Source of the DNA: Sphingomonas sp.
GTDB lineage: Bacteria > Pseudomonadota > Alphaproteobacteria > Sphingomonadales > Sphingomonadaceae
Assembly (NCBI GenBank): GCA_017304655.1
Contig: JAFKLY010000006.1
Location: 62,001 to 126,000, forward strand
Reading direction: 5' to 3'
DNA: 64,000 nt
Position numbers and translations under genes: made by a program. Positions 1 to 8,939 of this stretch are shown here, piece after piece; the first letter of the stretch is position 1; every line of letters begins with the position of its first letter. The notes beneath the pieces are model-generated. The model had not been told where the DNA came from, made no database searches, and saw only the letters and a list, made by a program, of their open reading frames with translations.

Positions 1-1500
1 TTTGGCTTCACTGTCGAGCGCGGCGGCGGTTGCGCGCGCGGCGGCGAGGGCGCGCTGCTCGGCGGCGACGGCCTCGGTCTGTATGTCGCGTGCCTGCGCG
101 GCGGCGGCGATCCGCGCGTCGGCTGCTGCGCGGGCCGTCATTGCCGCGTCCTTCGCCTGTTCCGCGGCGCTTTGCCGTTCGGCGAGCGGTGCGGGGTCCG
201 GCAAAGCGGCGAGCGCCTGAGCGATGCGATCACATTCTGCCGTGGCGCGTGCGAGCTTCTGCCGCGCGGCGACCAGCCCGGCTTCGGCCACGCGCCGCTC
301 GGCCTGCTCGCCGGCAAGCCGCACCATCGCCTGCGCCAGGCTCACCTCGGTATCGCGGCTGGTGCGCTCCGCCTCAGCGAGGCGCGCGACGAAGCCGGGC
401 AGCGCGGCCCTGGCTTCCTTCATCCGCGCCGTCAGCGTGGCGTCCTCGGCCTGGAGCGTCTCGATGGCCGTCACGGCATCGAGCGCCAGCGCGCCCTCGC
501 GGTCCTGATCCTCCGCCATGCGCGCAAGCTGGGATTCGAGCTCGGCGATACGGCGGACGAGCGTGTCCCGCTCGGCGGTCAGGCGCTCCAGCCGGAAGCG
601 CGCTTCCGCCGCAGCCTCGCGCGCGCTGTTGGCGCCGACACGGGCCTTGGCCAATGTCTCGACCGCAGCCTGCGCATGGGCGGCAGCGCCAAGCTGGGCT
701 TCCTGCGCCTTGCGGACGAGCCCTTCCGCAATCTCGGCGTCCTGCGCGGCGCGATCGGCCGCCTGTGCGGCTTCGCGATGGCGGGCGAACAGCACGCGGC
801 CTTCGGCGAGGATGATCTTTTCGCTCAGCTCGGTGTACCGCTCGGCGGCGCGGGCCTGACGGCGCAACGCGGCGGCGCGCACGTCCATCTCCGCCAGAAT
901 GTCGTCGAGCCGGGCGAGGTTGAGCGAGCTGGCCTTGAGCTTCTGCTCGGCATCCTTGCGCCGCACATGCAGGCCGGCGATGCCTGCCGCTTCTTCTAGC
1001 ATCGCGCGGCGCTCTGCCGGCTTGGCGGCGATGACAGCGGCGATTTTGCCCTGGCTCACCAGCGCGGGGCTGTGCGGTCCCGTGGCGGCGTCCGCGAAGA
1101 TCAGCGAGACATCCTTGGCGCGCACGTCCCGCCCATTGGCGCGATAGGCGCTGCCGGCGCCCCGCTCGATGCGGCGAACCACTTCCAGCTCGCCATCCGC
1201 GCCCAGCTCGACCGAGGGCAGCACCGTGCCCGGCGGTTGCAGGGCCAGCAGGCTGACCTCGGCAAAATCGCGTGCGGGGCGGGAGGCGGTGCCGGCAAAG
1301 ATCACATCGTCCATGCCGCCGCCGCGCATGGACTTGGGGCTGGATTCGCCCATCACCCAGCGGATGGCCTCCAGCAGATTGGACTTGCCGCAGCCATTCG
1401 GGCCGACAATGCCGGTCAGGCCTGGCTCGATGCGCAACTCGGTCGGCTCGACGAAACTTTTGAAGCCGGTGAGTTTGAGGCGGCGCAACTGCATGCCCAT
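1..1500 (-). CDS. smc: Chromosome segregation protein SMC, N-terminal 500 residues (runs off the window)
   Basis: ATPase of the SMC-ScpAB condensin complex, which organises and helps segregate the chromosome. Read from ATG at 1500, the protein opens with the SMC signature (LRRLKLTGFKSFVEP) and a Walker A box GPNGCGKS at residues 33-40. It then shows the conserved block around ESSPKSMRGGGMDDVIFAG. From about residue 175 it becomes Ala/Glu/Arg-rich heptad sequence typical of the first coiled-coil arm. The frame is open to base 1, so the hinge, second coil and C-terminal ATPase half lie outside. A start at the third residue (also Met) is possible. It is last in a minus-strand run after two DsbA-like genes and a DUF721 gene, a gene order seen in other alphaproteobacteria. 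Identification is secure. Confidence 0.95.
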   Translation of the reverse strand, partial: MGMQLRRLKLTGFKSFVEPTELRIEPGLTGIVGPNGCGKSNLLEAIRWVMGESSPKSMRGGGMDDVIFAGTASRPARDFAEVSLLALQPPGTVLPSVELGADGELEVVRRIERGAGSAYRANGRDVRAKDVSLIFADAATGPHSPALVSQGKIAAVIAAKPAERRAMLEEAAGIAGLHVRRKDAEQKLKASSLNLARLDDILAEMDVRAAALRRQARAAERYTELSEKIILAEGRVLFARHREAAQAADRAAQDAEIAEGLVRKAQEAQLGAAAHAQAAVETLAKARVGANSAREAAAEARFRLERLTAERDTLVRRIAELESQLARMAEDQDREGALALDAVTAIETLQAEDATLTARMKEARAALPGFVARLAEAERTSRDTEVSLAQAMVRLAGEQAERRVAEAGLVAARQKLARATAECDRIAQALAALPDPAPLAERQSAAEQAKDAAMTARAAADARIAAAAQARDIQTEAVAAEQRALAAARATAAALDSEAK

Positions 1501-1572
1501 GGCTCAGCCGCGCTCCCGGCGCGCGAGCGCGCCCGGAAAAAAGGCTCGAAGCGTCGCGCCCCCGTCAGTCAA

Positions 1573-2316
1573 TCAGAGGCCCGCTTCCTTGAGGCGGTCC
1601 TTCAGGGCCTGCCAGGTCGCCACATTCTCCAGCTTGCTCTCGTTCATGATGATCGTGGGCGTGCCGGTGATCTCATATTGTGCCGTCGAGCGCTCGACGC
1701 CGGTGGCCAGCGCCTCGGCGGCCTTGGGATCGGCCAGGCACTGGCGGGCCTTGTCCTCGGGCAGGCCGCGCTGCTTGGCATAGTCGATGAGCCCGGCGAG
1801 CTCGGCGAGCTTCACGAAGCGCTCATTGGGCGCGGCGCTCATGGCCGACTGATAGCCGCCCTCGCCAGCGGACTGGACGCGCTTGATCATCTCTTCCTGA
1901 TTCAGGAAGAATTGCAGGCTGAGCGGGAAGAAAGCTTCCGGCCCGCCGCACCGCGCGAGCAGCGAGACAGCAATGTCGATCGGGTCGCGCACGAAGTTGC
2001 GATATTCGAAGCTCACCTTCCCGCTGTTCACATAGTCGCGCTCGATCCCCTCATGCGATTCCTCGGTGAAATCGCGACAGTGCGGGCAGGTGTAGGAACC
2101 GAACTCGATGAGCTTCACCGGTGCATCCGGGTTCCCCATGCGGAAGCCGCCCTCGGGCGTCGCGACGATCTGCTGAGCCCAGGTCGTCCCAGCCGGCGCG
2201 GCCTTGCCCTGGATGCTCGATCCGGCCGCTGCGTTGCTGCCGCTTTCCTTCTGGCCGCAGGCGGCGAGCGCCGCAGTCAACGCGAGAGCGAGGGGAAGGA
2301 GAGCAATGCGTTTCAT
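1573..2316 (-). CDS. DsbA-family thiol:disulfide oxidoreductase, predicted lipoprotein
   Basis: Thioredoxin-fold protein of 247 residues, predicted to act on cysteine thiols in the periplasm. The N-terminus is a lipoprotein signal with lipobox LAAC (lipid-modified Cys20). The active site CPHC is at residues 77-80, following a VKLIEFGSYT strand, and a cis-Pro element follows late (ITGTPTIIMN). It shares the block EYRNFVRDP-D with the next gene upstream, so the two are probably paralogues from a tandem duplication. It lies 56 bp upstream of the upstream neighbour's stop and 72 bp before smc, all on the minus strand. Whether it is an oxidase or an isomerase cannot be told from sequence. Confidence 0.9.
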   Translation of the reverse strand: MKRIALLPLALALTAALAACGQKESGSNAAAGSSIQGKAAPAGTTWAQQIVATPEGGFRMGNPDAPVKLIEFGSYTCPHCRDFTEESHEGIERDYVNSGKVSFEYRNFVRDPIDIAVSLLARCGGPEAFFPLSLQFFLNQEEMIKRVQSAGEGGYQSAMSAAPNERFVKLAELAGLIDYAKQRGLPEDKARQCLADPKAAEALATGVERSTAQYEITGTPTIIMNESKLENVATWQALKDRLKEAGL

Positions 2317-2372
2317 GTCTGGTCAGGCCTCATCATGCCGGGCGGGAAGGCGGGTCGTGCCGAGGGTCTAGC

Positions 2373-3083
2373 TCACTTGCCCGGAGCGGGCAATGCCGGC
2401 AGCAGGGGCTTGAGCTCATCCCAGGTGTGCACGTCCGCCTGCGCTTTTCCGTTCACGATGAAGAAGGGCGTGCCGCTGAAATCCTTGCTGTCCCATGCGC
2501 CGGCGGTGAGCGCCAGCACGGTGCTCATCGCCTGCTTGTCCGCGATGCAGGCCTTCTGCGCAGCGGGGGCGAGGCCACGCTTGCCGAGCAAGGCGAAAAG
2601 GCCGGTCTTGTCCGCAATGTCGGTGAGCTGGGCGACCTGATCGCTGGATTTGGCGGGGTTGCCGGCATAATCCTGCGCCTTGGTCATCCACGGCTCATGA
2701 TTGGCGAACAGCGCCTCGTGATTGGCGAGAAAGCGGGCAGGGCCGCCGCAGCGGGCGAGCAGAGCGGCCGACAGATCGAAGGGATCGCGCACGAAATTGC
2801 GATATTCCAGCGCGACGAGACCGCGCTTGATCCATTGCGCCTTGAGCTGGGCGCCGGCTTCCGCCTGGAAATGCGCGCAATGTGGGCAGGTGTAGCTCAG
2901 ATATTCGACCAGCCGGGTCGGCGCCTTGGGATTGCCCAGGACATAGGCGCCATTGGCCCCGAGCGTGACGGTACGGCTCCAGTCGGCCGGTGCGGCCTTC
3001 TTCTGGGCTGGCGTCGCGGCCGGCGCGGCAATCAGGACGAGGGCGGCAAGGCAGGACAACAGGCGGCGCAGCATCAGGCTCAT
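2373..3083 (-). CDS. DsbA-family thiol:disulfide oxidoreductase, secreted
   Basis: A 236-residue thioredoxin-fold protein with a cleavable signal peptide (hydrophobic stretch at residues 8-24, no lipobox) and an active site CPHC at 66-69. The cis-Pro strand appears as FSGTPFFIVNG. It resembles the neighbouring lipoprotein DsbA throughout, including EYRNFVRDP and LLARCGGP. The pair therefore look like a periplasmic form and a membrane-anchored form of the same enzyme. A DsbB homologue, which would reoxidise such enzymes, is encoded at 19630-20121. The gene follows the DUF721 gene by 20 bp and is probably co-transcribed with it. Confidence 0.9.
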   Translation of the reverse strand: MSLMLRRLLSCLAALVLIAAPAATPAQKKAAPADWSRTVTLGANGAYVLGNPKAPTRLVEYLSYTCPHCAHFQAEAGAQLKAQWIKRGLVALEYRNFVRDPFDLSAALLARCGGPARFLANHEALFANHEPWMTKAQDYAGNPAKSSDQVAQLTDIADKTGLFALLGKRGLAPAAQKACIADKQAMSTVLALTAGAWDSKDFSGTPFFIVNGKAQADVHTWDELKPLLPALPAPGK

Positions 3084-3103
3084 TCCCTTTCCGGGTCTTC
3101 AAT

Positions 3104-3667
3104 CTAGCTGATCTTGGGGACGCGACCCGGATTGGCGAGGCCACGGGCCATGGATTCGAGCACAGTGCGCAGCTCGGGGTCGCTCACTTCGCGCAGACCC
3201 TCGCCCAGTTCCTGCGGGATCGGCCGGAGCATGGCTGGCGGCGGGCGGCGGATCGGCTCCGCGGGCACGACCTGCCCCTGCTTGATCGCGACGCGGGAGA
3301 CGGCTTCATAGCCGAAGAAGCGGTTCACCCGCTCGATGATCTCGGGCACGATGTGCTGCACCATCGGCGCATGGCCGCTCGCGACGGTGAGCTGGAGGGT
3401 GCCGCCAGAGCGCTTGCCCTGCGGAAAGCGGATCGATTCGGGGCTGGTCAGCTGGGCATAGCGCTGGCCGACGATTTCCGCCCAACGAGTGACGACGCTC
3501 GACTGGATGAAGCCGAACTTGCGGAACGCCGCCCGGCCGATGTCCGGCATCAGGTCCGCAATGGCGCGGGCCGAGCCGATGCGCGGGCGCTCGGCCACCG
3601 GCGGCGCTTTTGCGCGCGGCAATCGCTTCGGCTTCGTTTCGGTGGGTTCTGTCATCGCGCCGTCCAT
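3104..3667 (-). CDS. DUF721 (DciA-like) domain protein
   Basis: A 187-residue protein of the DUF721 family. The family includes DciA, the replicative helicase loader that replaces DnaC in many bacteria. The core domain (about residues 30-135) has the typical pattern: a helical start (IADLMPDIGRAAFRKFGF), W-EIVG, then alternating hydrophobic strands (GTLQLTVASGHAPMVQH) and a helix ending in NRFFGY. The C-terminal tail is Pro-rich with a final amphipathic helix. The start may be Met1 or the Met five codons in (3655). It diverges from mutY with only 14 bp between starts, so at least one promoter must lie inside the opposite coding region. The DciA role is inferred from the family. Confidence 0.85.
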   Translation of the reverse strand: MDGAMTEPTETKPKRLPRAKAPPVAERPRIGSARAIADLMPDIGRAAFRKFGFIQSSVVTRWAEIVGQRYAQLTSPESIRFPQGKRSGGTLQLTVASGHAPMVQHIVPEIIERVNRFFGYEAVSRVAIKQGQVVPAEPIRRPPPAMLRPIPQELGEGLREVSDPELRTVLESMARGLANPGRVPKIS

Positions 3668-3681
3668 GCCATAGGCGGGCC

Positions 3682-4779
3682 ATGCCCGTCGACGGATTAA
3701 TCACGCAGGAACGGACGATCGCGGATGCGCTGCTCGCGCATTATCGCGTTCATGCGCGCGCGCTGCCCTGGCGCAGTCCACCGGGTGCGCCGCCGCCCGA
3801 TCCCTATCGCGTCTGGCTCTCCGAGATCATGCTGCAACAGACCACGGTAGCGGCGGTGATTCCCTATTATGAGCGCTTCCTGGCCCGCTGGCCGACCGTG
3901 CAGGCGCTGGCCGCCGCGGACGATGCCGATCTGATGGCCGCCTGGGCCGGGCTCGGCTATTATGCCCGCGCGCGTAATCTGCTCGCCTGTGCGCGGACCG
4001 TGGCGGGCGATCTGGGCGGGCAGTTCCCGGACAATGAGGCGGGCCTGCGCGCGCTGCCGGGCGTGGGCGCTTATACGGCGGCGGCGATCGCGGCGATCGC
4101 CTTCGATCGGCGCGCCGTGGTGGTCGATGGCAATGTCGAGCGCGTCGTGAGCCGCCTGTTCGCGGTCGAGACGCCGATGCCGGCCGCCAAGGCCGAGTTG
4201 CGCGCGCTCACGGACCGGATCACGCCCGACGCGCACTGCGGCGACTTCGCGCAGGCGATGATGGATCTCGGTGCGACGATCTGCACGCCGACGCGCCCCG
4301 CCTGCCTCACATGCCCGCTCTCGGCGCATTGCGCGGCGCGGGCGAGCGGCGCGCCGGAGCGTTTCCCCGTCAAGGCGCCCAAGAAGGCGCGGCCTACGCG
4401 CACCGGCACTGCCTGGTGGGTGGAAGCGGACGGCGCGGTCTGGCTCGTGCGACGGCCGGACAAGGGACTGCTCGGCGGGATGCTGGGCGTTCCGGGCAGC
4501 GACTGGCGCGAGGATGGCGCGCTGCCCGAGGCACCGCTGCCCGGCGACTGGCAACGGCTCAACAATGGCGTGCGTCACGTCTTCACCCATTTCGCGCTGG
4601 AGCTGGGCATTGCGCGGTTAAGGCTCGTTGTGCCGCCCGATCCGGCGCTGCTTGCCAAGGCGCTGGGGCCGGGCCAATGGTGGCCGCTCGGCAGTATTGG
4701 CGAGGCTGGCCTGCCCACGGTGTTTGCGCGGGTTGCGCAGGCAGTGCTGGAGGCCGGCGGAGAGGACGGGGACGCATGA
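3682..4779 (+). CDS. mutY: A/G-specific adenine DNA glycosylase MutY
   Basis: Base-excision repair enzyme that removes adenine paired opposite 8-oxoguanine. The 365-residue protein has all expected parts: the catalytic Glu in SEIMLQQTTV, the helix-hairpin-helix LPGVGAYTAAAI followed by the catalytic Asp in VVVDGNVERV, and the [4Fe-4S] ligands in the spacing C-x6-C-x2-C-x5-C. A C-terminal NUDIX-like 8-oxoG recognition domain contains VRHVFTHFALEL. I chose ATG 3682 because the upstream extension of the open frame overlaps the divergent DUF721 gene and lacks MutY character. The stop overlaps the start of nudC (ATGA), so the two genes are likely translationally coupled. Confidence 0.97.
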   Translation: MPVDGLITQERTIADALLAHYRVHARALPWRSPPGAPPPDPYRVWLSEIMLQQTTVAAVIPYYERFLARWPTVQALAAADDADLMAAWAGLGYYARARNLLACARTVAGDLGGQFPDNEAGLRALPGVGAYTAAAIAAIAFDRRAVVVDGNVERVVSRLFAVETPMPAAKAELRALTDRITPDAHCGDFAQAMMDLGATICTPTRPACLTCPLSAHCAARASGAPERFPVKAPKKARPTRTGTAWWVEADGAVWLVRRPDKGLLGGMLGVPGSDWREDGALPEAPLPGDWQRLNNGVRHVFTHFALELGIARLRLVVPPDPALLAKALGPGQWWPLGSIGEAGLPTVFARVAQAVLEAGGEDGDA

Positions 4780-5675
4780 GCCAGAGAAAAACGGCGGAAG
4801 AGCGCGCGATCACCTTCACCGGCGGCACGCTGGATCGTGCGGATCAGCTGCGCGTCAATCCTGACCGGCTGGCAGTCGCCTGGGCGGACCCGCGTGCGCG
4901 CATCATCCGGCTCGATGGGCTCGATCCGCTGCCGACCGACGAAGGCATGCTGGCGAGCGACCCGGTGCCGGCCGGGGCGCAGCTTGGCGACCACGCGTTG
5001 CTGGGGCTGCGTGAGGATGGTGCCCCGGTGTTCATCTCGCTCATCGTCGAGAAGAAGGACGAGCCGCCGGTCTTTCCGCCCAAGGTGTGGCAGATCGTGC
5101 CTCTGCTCAGCCATGCGGAAGCCGCGCTTTATGGCGGCGCGCGCAGCCTGGTCGACTGGCATGATCGCCACCAGCATTGCGCCCGCTGCGGCGCGCAGAC
5201 CCATGCGGTGAAGGCAGGCTGGTCGCGCCAGTGCGGCACGTGCAGCGCCGAGCATTTCCCGCGCACGGACCCGGTGGTCATCATGCTCGCCGAATATGAG
5301 GGCAAGGTGCTGATTGCGCGGGGCATCCGGTTCCCACCCGGCCGCTTTTCGGCGCTGGCCGGTTTCGTCGAGCCGGGCGAGACTATCGAGGAAGCGGTGC
5401 GGCGGGAAATCTGGGAGGAATGCGGCGTGCGCACCGGCCGCGTGGACTATCTGTTCAGCCAGCCCTGGCCGTTCCCCTCGCAACTCATGATCGCCTGCGT
5501 CGCGCAGGCGCTGGGCGATGAGCTGACGCTGGATACGCAGGAAATCGCGGAGGCGATGTGGGTCAGTCGCGAAGAGGTTCGCGCGGCCCTGGCGGAAGCG
5601 GAGGATGCCGCCTTCCAGCCGCCGTCACCGGTCGCCGTGGCGCATCATATGCTGCGCTGGTGGCTGGGGGAGTGA
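4776..5675 (+). CDS. nudC: NAD(H) diphosphatase NudC / RNA NAD-decapping hydrolase
   Basis: Nudix hydrolase that cleaves NADH to NMNH and AMP; in E. coli NudC also removes NAD caps from RNA. The 299-residue product has a four-Cys zinc ribbon (HCARCG, then CGTC), the Nudix box from GFVEPGE to REIWEECG, and the NudC-specific SQPWPFPSQ motif downstream. The N-terminal domain is variable. ATG 4776 overlaps the mutY stop. Pairing an oxidised-base repair gene with a NAD-housekeeping Nudix gene is plausible but not functionally proven here. The unit ends at a strong hairpin at 5688-5715. Confidence 0.95.
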   Translation: MSQRKTAEERAITFTGGTLDRADQLRVNPDRLAVAWADPRARIIRLDGLDPLPTDEGMLASDPVPAGAQLGDHALLGLREDGAPVFISLIVEKKDEPPVFPPKVWQIVPLLSHAEAALYGGARSLVDWHDRHQHCARCGAQTHAVKAGWSRQCGTCSAEHFPRTDPVVIMLAEYEGKVLIARGIRFPPGRFSALAGFVEPGETIEEAVRREIWEECGVRTGRVDYLFSQPWPFPSQLMIACVAQALGDELTLDTQEIAEAMWVSREEVRAALAEAEDAAFQPPSPVAVAHHMLRWWLGE

Positions 5676-5687
5676 CGCGGCCCGAGG

Positions 5688-5715
5688 CCCGCCCGCGCCG
5701 GGAGGCGCAGGCGGG
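5688..5715. terminator. Hairpin between convergent nudC and aldehyde dehydrogenase genes
   Basis: Inverted repeat CCCGCC-C-GCGCC / GGCGC-A-GGCGGG with a GGGA loop: eleven G-C pairs and one mismatch. It lies between two convergent stop codons. No T-run follows on either strand, so it could be a factor-assisted or bidirectional terminator, or only an mRNA 3'-end stabiliser. Confidence 0.5.
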
Positions 5716-5727
5716 AGCCGGTTTGGC

Positions 5728-7077
5728 TTATTGATGCAGGTAGACGGCGCGCTCGTGGCTGAACGCCTTGAAGCCGAAATAGCCGTGATAGCTGCCCTGG
5801 CCGCTGCCGTTGACACCGCCGAAGGGGAGGCGGTTCTCCAGATAATGCGAGAAGACGCCGTTGACGGTGGCGCCGCCCGATGAGGTGCGCTGGAGCACCT
5901 TCTCGACATTGGCCTCATTCGGGCTGAACACATAAAGCGCCAGCGGCTTATCGCGCGCCTCGATATAGCCGATCGCCTGATCGAGGCTGTCATAGGTCAT
6001 CACCGGCAGCAGCGGCGCGAAGATTTCCTCCTGCAGGATCTTCATCTGCGGCGTCACGTCGGTCAGCAGGGTGGGGTGGACGGTGAGGTCCGCCTCATCG
6101 AAGGTGCCGCCCACGGCAACGGTCGCGCCCTGCGCCACGGCATCGTCGAACAGGCCCTTGACCCGGTCGAAATTGCCCTTGTTGACGATCTGCGCGATGG
6201 CCGACTTGTTGATTGCGCCGTCCTCGCCGTAGAGATTGGCCTGGACATTGGCCTTGAAGGCCTCGACCAGCGGACCTTTCTGCTCTTCCTTCACGAAGAC
6301 ATAGTCCGGGCAGATGCACGCCTGGCCGCCGTTGAACTGCTTGGCACCGGCAAGCGCCGCGCCGATCGCGCCGACATCGGCGCCCTCGTCGATGATGACC
6401 GGCGACTTGCCACCCAGCTCCAGCGTAACCGTGGCGAGATGCTTGGCCGCAGCTGCCATCACCAGCTTGCCGACGCGCGTGCTGCCGGTGAAGAAGATGT
6501 GGTTGAACGGCAGCTCGAGCAGGGCCGTGGCGACGCTCACGTCACCCTCAAAAACGGCGACTTCCTTCTCCTCGAAGACTTCCTCGACGATCTTCTTGGC
6601 GATGCGCGCCGTGGCCGGGCACAGGTCGGTCAGCTTGACCATGCAGCAATTGCCGGCCGCGATGGCCGCCGCAAGCGGGCCGAAGACGAGGCCGAGCGGA
6701 AAGTTCCACGGGCCGAGAATGAGGCAGACGCCGCGTGCTTCATAGACGATCCGTGCCTTGTCGGTCTGAACGCGCGTGGGAGTCACCTCGGTCGGTGTCA
6801 TCCAGTCGTCGAGGCTGTCGATGTTGAGCTGGATGTTGCTGAGGATGTTCAGCACCTCGGTCACGCGAATCTCGCCTTCGGGCTTGCGCGTGTCTTCCAG
6901 CACGGCCTTCACGATATCGTCGGCATGGGCCTCGATCGAGGCCTTGAACCGGGTGAGCTTGGCCTTGCGATCGGCCGCGCTGGAGGCCTTCACATCCCAT
7001 TGATGCGCCTGCTGCAGCGCAAAGATGCGCGAGATATCCTTGGAGACGTCGGCGGCGGTTTGCGTGGCGCTGGTCAT
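5728..7077 (-). CDS. Aldehyde dehydrogenase, class 3 / coniferyl aldehyde dehydrogenase-like
   Basis: NAD(P)+-dependent oxidation of an aldehyde to its acid. The 449-residue protein carries the ALDH landmarks: GPWNFPLGLVFGPL at the nucleotide site, FTGSTRVGK, the general base in LELGGKSP, and the catalytic Cys in GGQACICPDY. The GQ-C-PDY form and the short C-terminus place it with the ALDH3-type and CalB-type enzymes rather than betaine-aldehyde types. ATG 7077 is preferred over an upstream extension that has no ALDH character. The natural substrate (fatty or aromatic aldehyde) is not decided by sequence. It appears to be a single-gene unit. Confidence 0.92.
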   Translation of the reverse strand: MTSATQTAADVSKDISRIFALQQAHQWDVKASSAADRKAKLTRFKASIEAHADDIVKAVLEDTRKPEGEIRVTEVLNILSNIQLNIDSLDDWMTPTEVTPTRVQTDKARIVYEARGVCLILGPWNFPLGLVFGPLAAAIAAGNCCMVKLTDLCPATARIAKKIVEEVFEEKEVAVFEGDVSVATALLELPFNHIFFTGSTRVGKLVMAAAAKHLATVTLELGGKSPVIIDEGADVGAIGAALAGAKQFNGGQACICPDYVFVKEEQKGPLVEAFKANVQANLYGEDGAINKSAIAQIVNKGNFDRVKGLFDDAVAQGATVAVGGTFDEADLTVHPTLLTDVTPQMKILQEEIFAPLLPVMTYDSLDQAIGYIEARDKPLALYVFSPNEANVEKVLQRTSSGGATVNGVFSHYLENRLPFGGVNGSGQGSYHGYFGFKAFSHERAVYLHQ

Positions 7078-7229
7078 GGGGCTCTTTCCGTTTGTGATCG
7101 AAGGGGGTTGCCGGGCTTCTAGATCGGACTCATGCAACAAGACAAGGGGCGGGCCAATTCTCCGGCCGCGAGGCGGCTTGTCTTTGGCAGCCAGTACGAT
7201 TGCGCCGTTAGCCGCTGGACACCGCCATT

Positions 7230-7526
7230 CTAAAACATGCCGTTCGCGTTTGCCGGCTCGGTGTTGACCGGCTGGTTGACATCCCAATGCTCGGCAATCC
7301 TGCCATCTTCGATCCGGAAGATGTCAACGGCGGCGACGCCCGAACTGCCGGGGTGAAAGTGCACGCGGACATGAGCCATAACGCAATGGTCTTCGGCCAT
7401 CGCGCGCTTCACCCGCTTTTCCGTGCGCATGGCCTTTTTTCTCTCTTCCCCGTTTCTATCTTGATAGCTGTGGCGCATGCGCCCGCGGCAAGGCAAGGCG
7501 GAACCCGGCAGTCTCCGGTCCGGCAC
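7230..7526 (-). pseudogene. 5'-truncated SnoaL-like (NTF2-fold) protein remnant
   Basis: The last 55 or so residues of this 98-codon frame match the C-terminal half of SnoaL-like proteins: a CVMAHVRVHF strand, then VAAVDIFRIEDGRIAEHWDV and a closing NANGMF. A normal member has about 55 further residues upstream, including the helix that opens the cone-shaped fold. Here the sequence upstream of the match is unrelated Arg-rich reading, and pmbA starts in the other direction 66 bp away, leaving no room for the missing half. I read it as a degraded fragment. A short functional protein starting at the internal Met (about 7430) is less likely. Confidence 0.6.
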
Positions 7527-7592
7527 GTTGCGTCCTCATCTGGCCGGGGCTAAAGCGCGCCGTCTGTTTTCGAGTCCCGGATATCCGCTCTT

Positions 7593-8939
7593 ATGCTTAG
7601 CCTGAACGAAGCTCTCGACCGCGCCCAGGCGCTGGTGGCCGCGGCCCGCAAGGGCGGCGCCGACGCAGCCGATGCGGTTTATGGCTGCGATGCCTCTTCG
7701 GGCGTCACCGTGCGGCTGGGCGAGCTGGAGGATGTCGAGAACAGCGAATCCGAGCATATCGGCCTGCGCGTGTTCGTCGGCCAGCGCTCGGCAACCGTCT
7801 CCTCCTCCGATCTTTCGCCGCGCACGCTGGAGACGCTGGTCGAGCGCGTCGTCGCCATGGCGAAGGAAGCGCCTGAGGATGCATATGCGGGCCTTGCGCC
7901 GGAAGACCGGCTGCTGCGCAAGAAGTTCCCCTCGCTGGAAATCGAGGACAGTGCGGCGCCCGAGCCGGCCGTGCTGCGCGCGCGCGCGCTGGAGGCCGAG
8001 GAAGTGGCGCGCGGCGTCTTCGGCGTGACCAACAGCGAGGGCGGTGGCGCGGGCTATGGCCGCGCGCAGATGGCGCTCGCTACCAGCCACGGTTTTGCCG
8101 GGGCCTATGCCGGCACGCATCACAGCATCTGGGCGAGCGTGGTGGCGGGCGAGGGCGCGGCGATGCAGCGCGACTATGCCAATCACAGCGCGCGCCGACT
8201 GCGCGACCTGGAAGCGCCGGAATCGGTCGGCCAGCGTGCCGGCTCGCGCGCTGTCGCGCGGCTCAATCCCAGCCGGGTCGCCAGCGGCACTATGCCGGTG
8301 ATTTTCGATCCGCGCGTGGGCAACAGCCTGATCGGCCATCTGCTCGGCGCGATTGCCGGCCCCTCCGTCACGCGCAAGGCGAGCTTCCTGCTGGACCGGC
8401 GCGGCGAGCTGGTGCTGCCCGAGGGGCTGCATGTCGTCGACGATCCGCTGCGCCTGCGCGGCCTGCGATCCCGGCCGTTCGATGGCGAGGGGCTGCCCAC
8501 CACAACCCGGCGCCTGATCGACAATGGCGTGCTGACCGACTGGATGCTGGACAGCGCCTCGGCCCGGCAGCTTGGCCTGGCACCTACCGGCCATGCGGCG
8601 CGCGGCGGGGGCGGTGCACCTAGCGTCACCGCCAGCAACGTCCATCTCGAAGGCGGGCGCAAGTCTCCGCGTGAACTGATGGCCGATGTGACGCGGGGTC
8701 TTTATGTCACGGAGCTGATTGGCCAGGGCGTCAATCCCGTGACGGGAGACTATAGCCGCGGCGCGTCCGGCTTCCTCATCGAGAACGGCTCGGTCAGCCA
8801 TGCCGTTGCGGAAATCACGATCGCGGGCAATCTCAAGGACATGTTCGCCCGGCTAATCGCGGCGAATGACCTGGAATTCCGCTACGCCATCAATGTCCCC
8901 ACGCTGCGCATCGACGGGATGACCATTGCCGGCGAGTGA
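7593..8939 (+). CDS. pmbA: TldD/PmbA family protein (PmbA-type)
   Basis: Subunit of the TldD-TldE(PmbA) metalloprotease, which matures modified peptides and degrades unfolded peptides in other bacteria. The 448-residue protein has the PmbA hallmarks: an acidic N-terminal alpha/beta region with GVTVRLGELEDVE, and the C-terminal core GLYVTELIGQGVNPVTGDYSRGASG followed by EITIAGNLKDMF. It lacks the HExxH zinc motif, as expected for the PmbA rather than the TldD subunit. No tldD is in the window, so the partner is presumably elsewhere. The 3' end overlaps the next gene by 14 bp, suggesting a pmbA-cysQ-DUF5818 operon. Confidence 0.93.
   Translation: MLSLNEALDRAQALVAAARKGGADAADAVYGCDASSGVTVRLGELEDVENSESEHIGLRVFVGQRSATVSSSDLSPRTLETLVERVVAMAKEAPEDAYAGLAPEDRLLRKKFPSLEIEDSAAPEPAVLRARALEAEEVARGVFGVTNSEGGGAGYGRAQMALATSHGFAGAYAGTHHSIWASVVAGEGAAMQRDYANHSARRLRDLEAPESVGQRAGSRAVARLNPSRVASGTMPVIFDPRVGNSLIGHLLGAIAGPSVTRKASFLLDRRGELVLPEGLHVVDDPLRLRGLRSRPFDGEGLPTTTRRLIDNGVLTDWMLDSASARQLGLAPTGHAARGGGGAPSVTASNVHLEGGRKSPRELMADVTRGLYVTELIGQGVNPVTGDYSRGASGFLIENGSVSHAVAEITIAGNLKDMFARLIAANDLEFRYAINVPTLRIDGMTIAGE

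Noticed and set aside
1514..1542. GC hairpin with a run of six A near the smc start
   Set aside because: For the minus-strand genes the run lies before the hairpin, not after it, so it does not form an intrinsic terminator for them; no plus-strand gene ends there.
1072..2640. 522-codon plus-strand frame
   Set aside because: It runs antisense to the two DsbA genes and smc, has Arg/Ala/His-rich composition without family motifs, and comes from high-GC third-position bias in the real genes.
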